Assembly (NCBI RefSeq): GCF_000001735.4
Contig: NC_003071.7
Coordinates: 9,851,151-9,915,150 of the forward strand
Source of the DNA: Arabidopsis thaliana
Taxonomy: Eukaryota > Streptophyta > Magnoliopsida > Brassicales > Brassicaceae
Direction: 5' to 3'
Length of the DNA stretch: 64,000 nt
Both the position numbers and the translations under genes were made by a program. The notes beneath the pieces are model-generated. The model searched no databases. It worked only from the letters and a program-made list of their open reading frames with translations, and was not told the origin of the DNA. Below are positions 33,445 to 45,527 of this stretch, in pieces. Position 1 is the stretch's first letter, and the number at the start of each line of letters is the position of its first letter.

Positions 33445-35602
33445 ATGGAAACCTATTTCCTACTTTTATCTCTCGCCTTCTTCCTTTTCATTTCTGTTAA
33501 ACTTTTGTTTGGTAAACGGCTTAGCAAGTTTAACCTACCACCAAGTCCGGCTAGGCCCCTGCCGTTGATTGGACACCTTCACCTCCTGAAACTCCCGCTT
33601 CACCGCACATTCCTCTCTTTCTCTCAATCCTTAGGTGGCGCCCCAATTTTCTGCCTCCGCCTCGGAAACCGTCTCACGGTTGTAGTCTCTTCATACTCCA
33701 TCGCTGAAGAATGTTTTACAAAAAACGACATTGTTTTCGCCAATAGGCCAGAGTTAATTCTCGGGAAACATATTGAGTACAACTCCACCACTATGACTAG
33801 TGCGCCTTATGGTGACCACTGGCGAAACTTGCGCCGCATTGCTACCCTGGAGATCTTCGCATCACATAAGCTCAACGGCTTCTTATCTGTCCGTAAGGAT
33901 GAGATCCGTCAGTTGCTACTACGTCTCTCCAAAAACTCGAGACATGTTTGTGAGCTTCTACATATCTTTACATTATCTAAATATCTATAACCTAAACCCT
34001 AACCCCGGCAATGTGTATATGCACATGGTAAATTACTCCGAAAGGAGAAATTTTCTTTTTATATACAGTCTTAATAAATATAAGGGTTTCATGCAAAAAA
34101 AACTCAAAGTCGTTCATTTTTTCAATTTTAGCCTTTACATCCAAAAAATACAAAATAATCATATGAAATCCTTTTTTGCTATTGTTAAATTTTAAAATTT
34201 TGGTATTAATATATCAAATCGAAGCTTTCGAGATGAGGAGTTTAACTATATCTTCAGAATTTTTAAAAACAAATGTATGTGATCGGAAAAACGTTTACAA
34301 TATATGTAAAATTACAATAATGAGCTATATTGCGTATTATTTTGGATTTCATCTGATTATTTCGTATTTTTAGACGTATAGAGTAAAATTGTAAAAATAG
34401 ATGATTTTGAGGTTTTTTGTTTTGCACAAAACCCAAAAAAAAGATTGAGAAGTATGAAAATGTAAATTTGAGAATAATTCATTTTTTATGTTATTATAAA
34501 ATCAGGGGTTTGCGAAGGTGGAGATGAGACATTTGCTTTTTGAGTTGACTATCAATAACGTTTTTAGAATGGTAGCCGGGAAACGATTTTATGGTGAGGG
34601 CACAGAGCAAGACGAAGTTGCGCAGCAAGTGAGACATCTGATGGACGAGATTGTGACCAGCGCTGGCGCCGGGAATGCAGCCGACTATTTACCAATCATG
34701 CGTTGGTTCACAAATTTTGAGAAACGCGTCAAGAATTTAGCGATTCGTATCGATAAGTTTTTGCAGAGTCTTGTGGATGAGAAACGTGCGGATAAAGAAA
34801 AGGGTACCACTATGATAGATCACTTGCTTTCTCTCCAAGAATCTCAGCCTGATTACTATACAGATGTCACTCTTAAAGGAATTATAATTGTAAGTATTAA
34901 GGAATCCATATAGATAGTCTATATGTAAGAACAATAATCAAACTTTATGTTGGCGAATTATTGATTTTGATTTTGAATTTACAGGTAATGATAATTGCTG
35001 GATCTGAAACAATAGCATGGACTTTAGAATGGGCGATGCTGAATGTGTTGAACCATCCAGAAGTATTAAAGAAAGCTAGGACCGAAATCGATACGAAAAT
35101 CGGTTTTGACCGGTTAATGGATGAAGCTGATACTAAAAATCTGCCTTATCTCCAATGGATTGTGTTGGAGACCTTACGTCTTCACCCGGCAGCTCCAACA
35201 AATGTTCCACATAGTACGTCAGAGGATTGCATGTTGGCAGGATATGATGTTCCACGTGGTTCGATGTTATTGGTGAACATATGGTCCATGCATAGAGACC
35301 CGTCTATATGGGAAGACCCAGAAATGTTCAAGCCAGAGAGGTTCAAAAATGAAAAGCTAAATCAAAAGTTGTTGTCGTTTGGGATGGGACGACGAGCCTG
35401 TCCCGGGTATGGCCTAGCTCATCGGGTAGTGAGCTTGACTCTTGGATCGATGGTTCAGTGTTTCGAATGGCAGAGAATTGGACAAGAATATGTTGACAAT
35501 AGTGAAGACAAAACTGTGGTCTTGATGCGTCCTACGACACCGTTGCTAGCCATGTGTAAAGCTCGTCCCATTGTCCATGAGATTCTTGATGCTTTTGCTT
35601 GA
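33445..35602 (+). CDS. CYP81D6: CYP81D6, cytochrome P450
   Basis: Three exons (33445-33945, 34506-34889, 34985-35602) with phase-0 junctions at the same positions as CYP81D7 encode 500 residues. It has a membrane anchor, the [14 protein letters not shown] hinge, I-helix AGSET (300-304), ExxR (E357, R360), PERF (412-415) and heme ligand C434 in [10 protein letters not shown]. Intron 1 is 560 bp against 236 bp in CYP81D7. Protein and flanks are close to CYP81D7, so the pair is a recent tandem duplication. The upstream in-frame ATG at 33400 adds 15 residues but lies only about 30 bp from the TATA box, at the expected transcription start; the ATG at 33445 matches the sister gene. Substrate unknown. 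It corresponds to At2g23220. Confidence 0.93.
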
Positions 35603-36266
35603 AGTTTAACTCTCCTTTCTTTGTCTTTTGGAAAATTAATTAAAAAAAATACATGTACCCTTTACATGAGTTCACATAATACTCATGGGTTCTTTTAGAA
35701 TAATTGTCTTTCCTGAACCACAAGTACGACACATTTTTTTTTTGTTGGTATCAAAAGAAAATACAAAACTGTAAAAATAAACAAAATTCAGTTAACCTAA
35801 TTTAAATCAAAACAAAATTCAAGCAAAACAAACCCTAATATGATTAACCATAACCGTTTGTAAACCAAAGAGAATACATAACTGTCCTTTTATAATCTTC
35901 AATCAATTTGAGGAAAAAAAAATCCTAGAGACGTCATTTAATTAAGTGATTCAAGTATAAGCGATTTTCCCTTTACATTATTAGAATATCGGTTTCAACC
36001 CAGAAGCAATTTGCAAATTATATTTAAGTTCATGTTCAATTTTTTATGTTGGATCCCTAATACGTCTTTTACAGGTAGTTTTTTTTAGTTGTTGATATCT
36101 ATATGTTTAAGCATGGGTCGACATACCAACTATTGGATCGGACCGGTTTTGAATCTGGTGAACATATATAGATCGAGCTCTGATACTATATTACAATATA
36201 TGAATTTTTAACTCAAAACTATTTGGTAATGAATGGATTGGTCTATATCTTGTATATGCCACTTAA
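35603..36266. other. 3' flank of CYP81D6, nothing else seen
   Basis: AT-rich sequence without supported ORFs. Confidence 0.5.
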
Positions 36267-36437
36267 AGCATCCTCATTGGTGAAAGTGGAACACTCTTTT
36301 GAGTGTCTTAAAACTAAGTCTTAAAAGGTATTAAGTGTCTTTGGAAAGACATTCATCTCTTCTTGGTTCTTTAAATTCTTTTTATTGTTATTTTATATTT
36401 AAAGATCTTCTATTTTTATAACCAATGGAGATGGTCT
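36267..36437. mobile_element. Short MITE with TAA target duplication
   Basis: A 171-bp element. The left end is AGCATCCTCATTGGT and the complement of the right end is AGACCATCTCCATTGGT, flanked by TAA on both sides (36264-36266 and 36438-36440). The AGCATC(T)CCATTGG terminus is typical of abundant plant Tourist/Harbinger-type MITEs. Confidence 0.65.
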
Positions 36438-37874
36438 TAAGATTATGCTCAACTTCTGGTGGGATATTATTATCCCAAATAGAAAGTCATATGTGGCTTG
36501 ATTTCAAATTCAATAAGCTCATAAATCACTCCCAGCTTAATTTTTGTTGGGTAAGGAAGATATATTCATTTGTATCTGGTTAGGACACAGTTTAGTGAAT
36601 AAATTACCTTATGATGTATAATAAGTTATAGTACAAGTTAATCATGTAAATCCTAACAATAGATCACCTACAGATGAAGAAACCATGATGAGTCGAGTTT
36701 GAGCTACCTTTCTTAGTGGATTTTTGAACACATTCAAGTCAAGACTCAAAGTTTTGTTTGGAACATGAACTCGTAAATTTTGTAGTGGCCTTTACAATTT
36801 TTAAGCTCTTCCGTTCACAAAGTTGAGAGCTTAAACGATAAAAAACTTAAAAATTTTAAAAAAAGTTGGGAGGGAGAAACTTGAAAATTAAAAAAAGTTA
36901 AGAGTTCTCTCTTATGAATGAAAGCAACAAACGATAAAAAAAACACAAGAGTGTTTTGGTGATCTTCAAGGCTTCAAGGACGAATAAGAGGCTGATTTTG
37001 TCGTGGCTGCTTTAAAACTTCGGAGGCTCTTGGAGACACAGTGAAAGCACACCATTTTTAAGGTTTTAGAATGAGTATTTATAAGTCTTGGAGTCCAAAA
37101 AGTCAGTTTAGAGTTTTTTAACATTAAAAACTTAGAATTTTGGTAAGTTGTAGAGACGAAATCTTCTGAACCGGCCACGAGGGCTATGAACGGTCCCACG
37201 GGTAAGCTTCACACCAGTCACGTTAGCTGTTCCCGGTCCCAGGAGGTGGTTCGTGACAGGTCACATGACAGTTCTTCCTTCAATCGGGCATTAAAAATCA
37301 CAAGTTTATCGTATGAATCTGATTCAACTTTGCTACAGATATTGACTCTTCCAAATTTTCACTGCCTCCAAAATCTCTTGATTTGACGCTCGGCAAGATT
37401 TTCAACGGATGTGAAACTTAGGAAACTCCAAAACTGTCTTTAAACAAATTTTTGTCATTTTTTGAACCATTTTTATACTAAAACAGTAAAACCTGTAAAA
37501 GCTTCTTGACACTGAAAATACTCAAAAATTATCCTTTTAATTTTGAAATCATTCCAAATACCTCTTAAAACACTAGAAAAGGATAGCTAAAATGGGTGAA
37601 CATACGATGATATCAGTTTGTACAGTCACAAATCGTGTACGTACATCAATTTTGTAAACAACCAAATCATCGGTTACTTTAAAATTTTGGCAAAAATTGG
37701 TTGGGATTCATGTGAAGTTACATTACAAAAAAAAAAAAATAAAAAAAATAAAAAAAAAAAGTTTCATTACCATCTCTACTCGCAGGACACCAGAGATAAT
37801 CACGCCGAAATTAATTTCACCCAAATTCTTCTCGCAGGAATCTACCGAGAGTCACGCCTTAAGATTCTCAATTT
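36438..37874. other. Intergenic, no gene seen
   Basis: Contains A-rich tracts at 37724-37760. ORFs such as 37186-37386 and 37618-37905 have no domain evidence; the end of the latter runs into the orphan CYP81D promoter. Confidence 0.5.
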
Positions 37875-38345
37875 AACCTCTCATTTCTTTGTTTTATATT
37901 GCTAATTTTCATAACTTAGCTGAATTCTTGTACTCAAATATCTTGTATAGCTGGTTATGCTACTTGTGCTGGAGGATCCAAATTTATTCTTAATGTTGAT
38001 ATATTACATGAGACGTGAACAGATCTTCAGTGACGGGTGGGGATAATGTCATCATTTTCATGGCAACACCAAAATGTGAACATCTTGTTTTCATCATCAT
38101 GCTCCACGTGAACTCTCGCTTACGTTATAAACTAAGCTATAACTTCTAACCCCCATGCATGATTTTTTTGTTAAAGTACCCCATGCATGTTTCAATTCAA
38201 CACTTGTTTAATTTCATTTGCATGAGACGTGAACATAACTTTAGTGACGTATGGGGTGAATTCCATGACAACGCCAAAATTTGAGCTCTAGCTTACGTTA
38301 TAAACTAAGCTATAACTTCTAACCACCATACATGTTTCAGTTTTG
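37875..38345 (+). repeat. Two orphan CYP81D-type promoter copies without gene bodies
   Basis: Copy 1 (about 37875-38200) matches 33147-33420 upstream of CYP81D6 (TAGCTGAATTCTTG, ATGCTACTTGTGCTGG, AGTGACGGGTGGG, CTCTCGCTTACGTTATAAAC). Copy 2 (about 38207-38341) repeats the distal half (GAGACGTGAACATAACTTT, CATGACAACGCCAAAATTTG, CTTACGTTATAAACTAAGC). Both keep the TATA box, but no P450 coding sequence follows. Confidence 0.75.
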
Positions 38346-38471
38346 TGGTTAAAAAAAAAAAAAAAAGGGAAATGGCGATTACTCAATTTTGTGTATGAGA
38401 AATAATTGTTGAAAGCAATGTTATTTGCTCAATTACGTACAGTGGAATCAAATACAATTACAAATACAAAT

Positions 38472-38730
38472 CTTCTAACAAGGTGGATTATGCTTTTTCA
38501 ATCGTTTTACTTTTCTTGCGTCACTAGTTAGACAATGTGGATTACTTCTAACAAGGTGGATTATGCTTCTAACAAGGTGGATTATGCTTTTTCAATCCAC
38601 CTTGATTACTTCTAACAAGGTGGATTATGCTTCTAACTAGGTGGATTACTGCTAACAAGGTGGATTACTTCCAACAAGGTGGATTATGCTTCTAACAAGG
38701 TGAATTATGCTTCTGGATTATGCTTTTTCA
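38472..38730 (+). repeat. Minisatellite, unit near TTCTAACAAGGTGGATTATGC
   Basis: About ten imperfect 18-21 bp units (AACAAGGTGGATTAY) with one inverted bit (CAATCCACCTTGATTA) in the middle. The phrase TTATGCTTTTTCAATC recurs at the start, middle and end of the array. Confidence 0.8.
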
Positions 38731-40096
38731 ATCATTTTACTTATTTACGCAAGTTAGACAAGGATCATCATTGATTTTTTGTCGACGTCGGAGTCTTATA
38801 TTCTTTTTTTTTTGTGTGGTCAAAAAGATTAGGCAGCGATCATCTTTTTTTTTTTAATTAATGAATTGATTAGAACTTTGGGTTCTTTTTTTCAGTACCG
38901 TTTTGATCTCACCTCTTCGTTGTTTATCGGTATTCTTCGTGAATAACGATATTATCAACAACCTTCGTTGAACGGCCATTCTTTGGAATCAACGGTTTTT
39001 GAGTTAAGAACCCACTATTTGGTTCCAAAGAATGGTTTGTGAGTTATCGTTAAAATTTTAATCTCTTAATCATTTTTTGTTTTTAAACTCCAATTTAAGA
39101 ACCCGCTATTTGGTTCGATTAAAAAAATTAGTGAATCAGATAAAAATTATAATTGGAGTTTTTTCATATATTTTAAAAAATTGAATCATTCTTTTACATT
39201 GTTCTCCTAAAATTACAGGGAATCTTTTTTCTTTAATGTAAAATTACCGAGAATCTTTTTTTCTTTTAATGTAGAATCATCCGGCAGAGAATCTTTGTTG
39301 CCACGTTCCCTATGAGTTATCTTAGCTTATGAGAGTGTTAGAGACAAATGTTTCATGAGATGCCATATGGAAGAATTCATGCACATGCAATAAATGCATT
39401 GTTTAACCAAAAAAAAGAAAGAAAGAACAAAGCATTGTTGCATGGGTTCGTTTACATAATGGAATTCTATAAAGAAGAAGCAAACAAAGCTATCAACTAA
39501 TTCATTACAAATAGAGACATATCATTAAAAGGTGTATGCTCCATATGATACTTGTCTTTTAATCTCTTATAAGCTTAGCCATAGGGGATACTATGTTGGC
39601 TTGGTTTCTCCGTACTATCACTCTAGAAATGAATGAATGCCTTTATTTAACGGCAACCAACACATTATACACAAGCAAACAATATCTGACAGAGAAGATG
39701 TATGTGATGGTACAAGTAGAGAAATTACTCCATAGAAAAATTTGAACCTTGGTTAGACTAAGGAGATGTGTTAAGTAGATATATAACGATTTGAAATTTG
39801 TGTATTTAAATACAGATAATAATTCACTGTAAGAAAACTAACAGAAATCATTAAGGTATAATTCATAGTTATTTAAAAACTTATTTATAATGGTGAAAAG
39901 AAATACTTAAACCAAATTAACTCAGCAAAAGATAAGGACATATAAAACAAACATATATATATTTAATTTTATGAGAAATCTTTTGTTTTTGTACGATTAC
40001 AAAATATATAGTGATTTTGTTTGGTATTATAATATGTTGTAAACACAACGCTAAACTCAGATCAACTTCTGTGTTTATTGCAAATTTTAAGAACTA
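38731..40096. other. Intergenic, small repeats
   Basis: The phrase AAGAACCC(A/G)CTATTTGGTTC occurs twice (near 39005 and 39096), and AACTCCAATT/AATTGGAGTT form a short inverted pair. Probably transposon remnants; no gene seen. Confidence 0.45.
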
Positions 40097-40596
40097 CTAG
40101 ATTTTAACCCGCGATATACCGCGGAAACAACTTATTTTTTAAATTAGTATATAAAAAAGTTTGCAAATTAAATCTATTTATTTTTATTTTATAGTTTACA
40201 ATTGTTATTAAGTAACGTCCTACCAAACCCGTCTCGCCAAATCCGTCCCGTAAAAAAAACCGCGGTACACTACAAATTTAAATATATAATTAAAATAAAT
40301 ATTTTACGGGATTGCAATTGTATTTTGGTTTGTCAAAACAAATATTTGTTTAAAATAGTTGCCAAAATCTAGTTCAAATTTTGGAGAAAAAAGATTTATT
40401 GGATAGATAAAGAATGTATTTAGGTGGGTTTTGCTCATTTTAAGGGATTGCAATTATATTTTTGTTTGTCAAACATTTTTTGTTTTAAATAGTTGCTGAA
40501 TATATTTGGAATATTTTTAGTTTGTTAATCAATTTATTGCTGGAAAAAAATCAATAATTAAAAGTTAATGGCAGCCATTGTTAATGTATATATAGA
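40097..40596 (-). mobile_element. Non-autonomous Helitron, second copy
   Basis: Same structure as the element at 8806-9363. On the minus strand it starts TCTATATATACATT (from 40596). It ends in a near-palindrome, CCGCGGTATATCGCGG, a short spacer and CTAG (40100-40097) before a host T. It shares the internal block AGTAACGTCCT(G/A)CCAAACCCGT. No ORF. Confidence 0.75.
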
Positions 40597-41490
40597 TAGT
40601 TGGTGTTTGTTATGAATAATTAGAACAAATTTTTTTATAGAAAAAAATAATTTAAAAGAAACTTATTGTTTTCATTATAATCCCGAGATGTCAAAACCAA
40701 ATTTTGTTGGCATTAAAATATTTTAAATTAAGATATTGTTATATAAATATCATGCAACAGCCCAAAATTTTAGTATATAAATTATATATTATATTTTAAA
40801 TATTTATTGATTTATATTATACAAATAAAGTATCATTTATGTTATTCATAAATTTAGAGATATAGATTTATGGTTTATACTATATAAAATGAATATATGT
40901 TTATATTATCTAATATCCACTTAAAAATTACAGTACATTCATTATAATTAAATCTTATATTGAAGCTATACTATTTGAATGAAATATTTAATTTTGAATA
41001 ATAAGACTAGTTTATGAAATTCATAATGTCTGGAAAGAAAGATAATTATAAGAGTCAAGGTGTTTGGAAAGAAGGGTAGTAATAGTATTAGTTAAAATGT
41101 TTGAAAATAAGAATAGTAGAAAAATAAATTAATTTCAAATACAAGTAAAAACCGTGGATTTGACATATAAGTATAAATAATTTTTCTTTAAATAAGATTC
41201 GGTTTTCAAATTTAGTGCGGATTTTCATTCTCTTGTAATTATACACTTGTTTGTAATTAGTTAATTTAAGATTTAAAAGAAAATCATATGCACATTAACC
41301 AAGTTACTTAATCAGCGTTCCCACTTCCTACCAAAAAAAAAAGAGTTACTAATCAGCGCCACACACATGTAACGTAATTAAGATATATTAATCCTAACAC
41401 GGTATGAACAATTTGACAGATAAGGTCTAAAGCAAAAACAAACCTGTGGTCACATGCTCTAAGTCGTTCATGAATCTTTGATCATGTATG
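40597..41490. other. AT-rich upstream region of the terpene synthase
   Basis: No gene seen. Confidence 0.5.
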
Positions 41491-41491
41491 T

Positions 41492-41500
41492 CTATAAATA
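41492..41500 (+). promoter_or_regulatory. TATA box of the terpene synthase gene
   Basis: CTATAAATA, about 70 bp upstream of the ATG at 41566. Confidence 0.6.
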
Positions 41501-41565
41501 CCTTCGATTCTATCGACATTTTAGCCAAACTTTTGACGTGATCCACTAGCAACAAAGTTTATACC

Positions 41566-44250
41566 ATGAAAACCTTGACATTTTTTGGACCAAAATATGG
41601 AACTCAAGTCTCTCTTCTTTCTCCGAATGTGGTGAGCAAACTCTCTCGCTTTCCACTGACATCATTTGCTCGTAAGCCTACAAAGCCGGTATGTGTGAAG
41701 ACTACGGATTGTGACCTTGTTGAAAGTCAGCGTACGTTTAACAAGTTTCCACGTTCGGACTGGGGTGATCATTTCCTTCGTCTTCCCTTCAATGTCTCAG
41801 TGAGTTCATTACACACATATATATATAGGATTGGTGCAGGAGATATTATATTAACAAGCTGGATTCTTATAGGATATGGATATGCTTACAATAGAGATGA
41901 ACGCACTAAAGTCTACAATAAGGAAGATGCTTATGTATTCACAAGACGTGGAGGAGACAAAGGAGAGAATTCTTATAATATATTTGCTGGTTGCACTTGG
42001 TATGGCATACCACTTCGAGGATGAGATAGATGATAATCTGAAACACGGCTTCGAAAATATAGAGACCACTATGGCCGGTGAAAATGACTTGTCCACGGTT
42101 TCGGTCATGTTTTGGGTTTCAGGACATATGGATATAACTTGTCTTCCGGTAAGGAGTATCATTGTATCAAGCTAGGCTTCTTATTGATGTATTCTATACT
42201 ACTTGTCTCCTTTAAATAATGGTCTATTTTGTAAACAGATATGTTTAGGAGATTTAAAGGGGAGGATGGAAAGTTTGAAGAATGTCATACAAAAGATGTC
42301 AAAGGTCTGCTAAGTTTGTATGAAGCCGCACAATTGGGTACAAGCACTGAAGATATTTTGGACGAAGCGATGAGTTTCTCGTCGAGTCACTTGGAGTGTT
42401 TAGCAGGTGGAACGTGCCCGCCTCATATCTCAAGGCTTATACAAAATGAGCTTTACATGCCTCAGCACCACAATGCTGAAATATTATTCGCAAGCGAATA
42501 CATTTCCTTCTATAAACAAGAAGATGTTCACAACAAAGTCCTACTCGAGTTCGCCAAGCTCAATTTCAAGTTCCTTCAACTCCATTGGATTCACGAGCTG
42601 AAAATTCTCACCAAGTAGACTACTTACTGTATCAGTCGCTTCTAACAATGTTTTCATGGATTAATTACAATCGGCCGCTCTAATATATGTTTTGCAGATG
42701 GTGGAATGATCAAGATCTTTTATCTAAGCTCCCACCTTACTTTAGAGACAGAATGGTGGAGTGCCATTTATATGCAGTGATTTATTATTTCGAGCCACAA
42801 TATTCATTTGGCAGAATCATGTTGGCTAAGTTATTGGTACTCTTGACCGTTGTCGATGATACGTGCGACAGATATGGTTCTGTTCCTGAGGTTGCAAAGC
42901 TTCTTGATTGTGTCGAAAGGTAATATGCTATACATATAATACGTAAGCTTAATTAATGACTTATCATCTTCGTATGTGTTAGTCTTTGAGAGAACTTCAA
43001 TGAAAAGAAGAAGTAGAATAAAATCTGTTATTTCTCTCACAATATATGTTGATTACCTTTGGAACCTATTTATGATTTTATATAGGAGAGGGTTCTGGTT
43101 TACTTAATGTAATTACAATAAATTTCTGGTTTTACTTAAACCATTCAATAGACCAATATCCAATAGTATGTACGTGCAGATGGGATCCAGAACTTGGGGA
43201 GAGTCTGCCAGATTATCTGAAAACCGTCTTCAAGTTTACTTTGGATGTTTTTGAAGATTGTGAACGAGCGGGGAAGAGTGAAGAAGGACTAAGCTTCAAT
43301 GTCGATGGTGCATTAGCCGAGGTAATACATAATAGTGTTATTGATATAATAACATCTTATATTGGCAAAACAAATAACAACATATCTATTTTAAAAATGT
43401 ATAACATTCTATTAATGGAAACTAATTTATGTAAAATTACATGTTATTCTACATTCCATTTATAACATTTTATGACTCGGAAACTTTTTACAGAACATTC
43501 AAAATCGGCCCATTGCCATTATTAACTCACGAATCTTTTGATAATATGATAGCAGAAACAGAATATTCATTTAAATTCGCATGTGCTCCTAATAATGCAG
43601 TTCACGATACTCCAGCGAACCCACCTTAACTTTGCCGAGTGGGCAGCGGCAGAAAAAGTGCCAACAGTTGAAGAGTATTTGGAGGTTGGGGGCGTAGCGG
43701 TCACAATGTATGCAACTATAGCATTGGGACTTCTCGGGTTAGGACCGAAGGCTAGGGAACACGGTTATGAGTGGCTAAAATCTAGACCAAAACTCGTTCA
43801 CGATTTGGCAACAAAAGGTCGTCTGATGAATGACATGGGAGGCTTCAAGGTACATATATACGACTCATATTGTTTCAAAATTATTCTTTTGGCTACGTAA
43901 ATATGAATGGTATGAAACAGGATGACATTGGTCGAGGTTTTCTCGCAAACGTAGTCAACTATTATATGAAGGAATATGGAACTACCGAAGAGGAAACATA
44001 TAAGGAGTTTCATAAAATAGTTAGAGACCTCGAGAAGTCGGTGAACTCGGAGTTCTTGAAGATAAATAAAGGAGTGCCTCGCGAAATCCTATCTCGGGCC
44101 CTTAATTGTGGGAAAATGATCGATGTTACTTACAGATCCGGTGACGGGTACACTCGGCCCAGAGGAAAATTCACAGAGTATGTCGAATCATTGTTTGTCG
44201 AGCACATGGATGCTCCTGTGATGCAGTATGCATCTTCTTCTACCTTATGA
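41566..44250 (+). CDS. TPS05: Terpene synthase (TPS-a type), apparent 1-base deletion in exon 2
   Basis: Seven exons can be laid out: 41566-41799, 41873-42148, 42239-42614, 42698-42919, 43180-43321, 43601-43849 and 43921-44250. Every junction phase agrees except that exon 2 is one base short, for 1829 coding bases where 1830 (609 residues) are expected. Near 42113-42119 the frame reads FWVSGHMD, while the next frame gives [10 protein letters not shown], the usual family sequence. The class I metal motif DDTCD is in exon 4. The second metal site spans exons 6-7 as NDMGGFKDD, a weak NSE/DTE match. TPS-a enzymes cyclise prenyl diphosphates to terpenes; the Ser-rich N-terminus could be a plastid signal. 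Unless the deletion is an assembly or allele effect, this is a pseudogene. I recall At2g23230. Confidence 0.8.
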
Positions 44251-44844
44251 GCTTTATTGAACATGTAATATGCACATCTAATGCCAATAAACAGGTCAAT
44301 TAAGCATAAAATATCTTTCAAATTTAGGTCATGAAGCATGATAGATCAAAGAAAAACATACGTCCCAAAACAGATACATAACATCTTACTAAAAAATCCA
44401 ACACACAACATTTAGACACTTTCTTCTCACAATGATTTCATTAAGGACAAAATCAATTGGATAGTACATTCGTTGGGGAAATGTAAGGGTACGTACCCTA
44501 TATATTGGTTAAAAGTTTAACCTAAGGCTAAAAGTATATATCTACAACTCTATTTTTTCCTCTAAACTTTATTATAGAGTAATATTCTCTCTAATCTTAT
44601 TCTATATTTTACTCTAGAATAGAGTAAAAAAAAAAAGAGAATTGTTCTATACATAGTGGATTGTATTGGTGCAAGACCTTGAAGGCTTGAAGTTATAAGG
44701 ATTTACAAACTCTCGGTGATTCATAAAAAGGAAACACAAGAAGCAGAGCATACGATACATATATTTTGTTGTGCAGCTTTATTTCAGATCGACTAGCTAG
44801 TAGTACCTATTATACAAGTATGGTATAACCATAGTTAAGGATGT
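44251..44844. other. Intergenic between the TPS and MT4B genes
   Basis: Around 44550-44632 several copies of ACTCTATTTT/AGAGTAAA motifs in both directions suggest an old MITE remnant. No gene seen. Confidence 0.4.
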
Positions 44845-45175
44845 CTAAGCAGCGCAAGTGGCACAGGTGCAGCCCTCACCACAAGTGCAACCCTTAGCAG
44901 AGGTTTGAGTTTGAGTCTTGGGGCAGTTGCAAGGGTTACAGCCACAGTGCTCCCCACATGGACACGTGTTGTGCTCTTGATCCCCACCAGATGCTTCGCT
45001 CATCATCTTGCACCTTCATGGAATGGAACAACGTTTTTAAGATCACATAATATCAATTTTATGGATCATATATATAAAAAACTAACCTGCAAGATTCGCC
45101 ACCGGGACATGGAGAAGGGCAGCCACAACGATCGTTGCAGCTAGCGCTTGCACTTCCTTTGCCTGTGTCTGCCAT
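44845..45175 (-). CDS. MT4B: Type 4 (Ec-type) metallothionein MT4B
   Basis: Two exons on the minus strand (45175-45087 and 45013-44845), split by a 73-bp intron, encode 85 residues. I count 17 cysteines in three clusters: six at 13-31, six at 47-60 ([15 protein letters not shown]) and five at 72-83 ([13 protein letters not shown]). This is the pattern of plant Ec metallothioneins, which bind zinc, and H52 may add a ligand. Type 4 metallothioneins accumulate in maturing seeds and store zinc. An ABA-response element (GCCACGTA, 45268-45275) lies about 95 bp upstream, in line with seed expression. The exons are too short for a simple ORF search. It corresponds to At2g23240. Confidence 0.93.
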
Positions 45176-45267
45176 TTTTTGTTTTCTCTTCCTTTTTTTT
45201 ATCTCACTAGCTCATCCTTTTTACATTTCATATAGATAAGAATACTGAGCGATGCAAGAGAATTGAA

Positions 45268-45275
45268 TACGTGGC
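45268..45275 (-). promoter_or_regulatory. ABRE-like element of MT4B
   Basis: GCCACGTA on the minus strand (TACGTGGC on plus) carries the ACGTGGC core bound by ABA-regulated bZIP factors. Confidence 0.55.
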
Positions 45276-45527
45276 CTCTATGTAGGTAACATGTGTCATG
45301 TGACAACTTCTCCTCTATCCCGAGTCGTGACGAAGCATGTTCGGTTGGGACAAAGAAATAGAATACTGAAAATTTTACAATTTTATTTTGGTCAAAGAAA
45401 TGGTTTCCAAAAAAGAAAAAAAAAAGAATTAGATAAAGCTGAATTGTTTTTGGTATGCTCTAAAATCTCCTCTTTTATAAGCCCTTCTCAAGACCCTAGT
45501 TTTGTTACTTTACTTTTGGACTATGTC

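Noticed and set aside
44550..44632. Possible MITE with ACTCTATTTT/AGAGTAAA motifs
   Set aside because: No clear target duplication or full inverted ends, so described only as a remnant.
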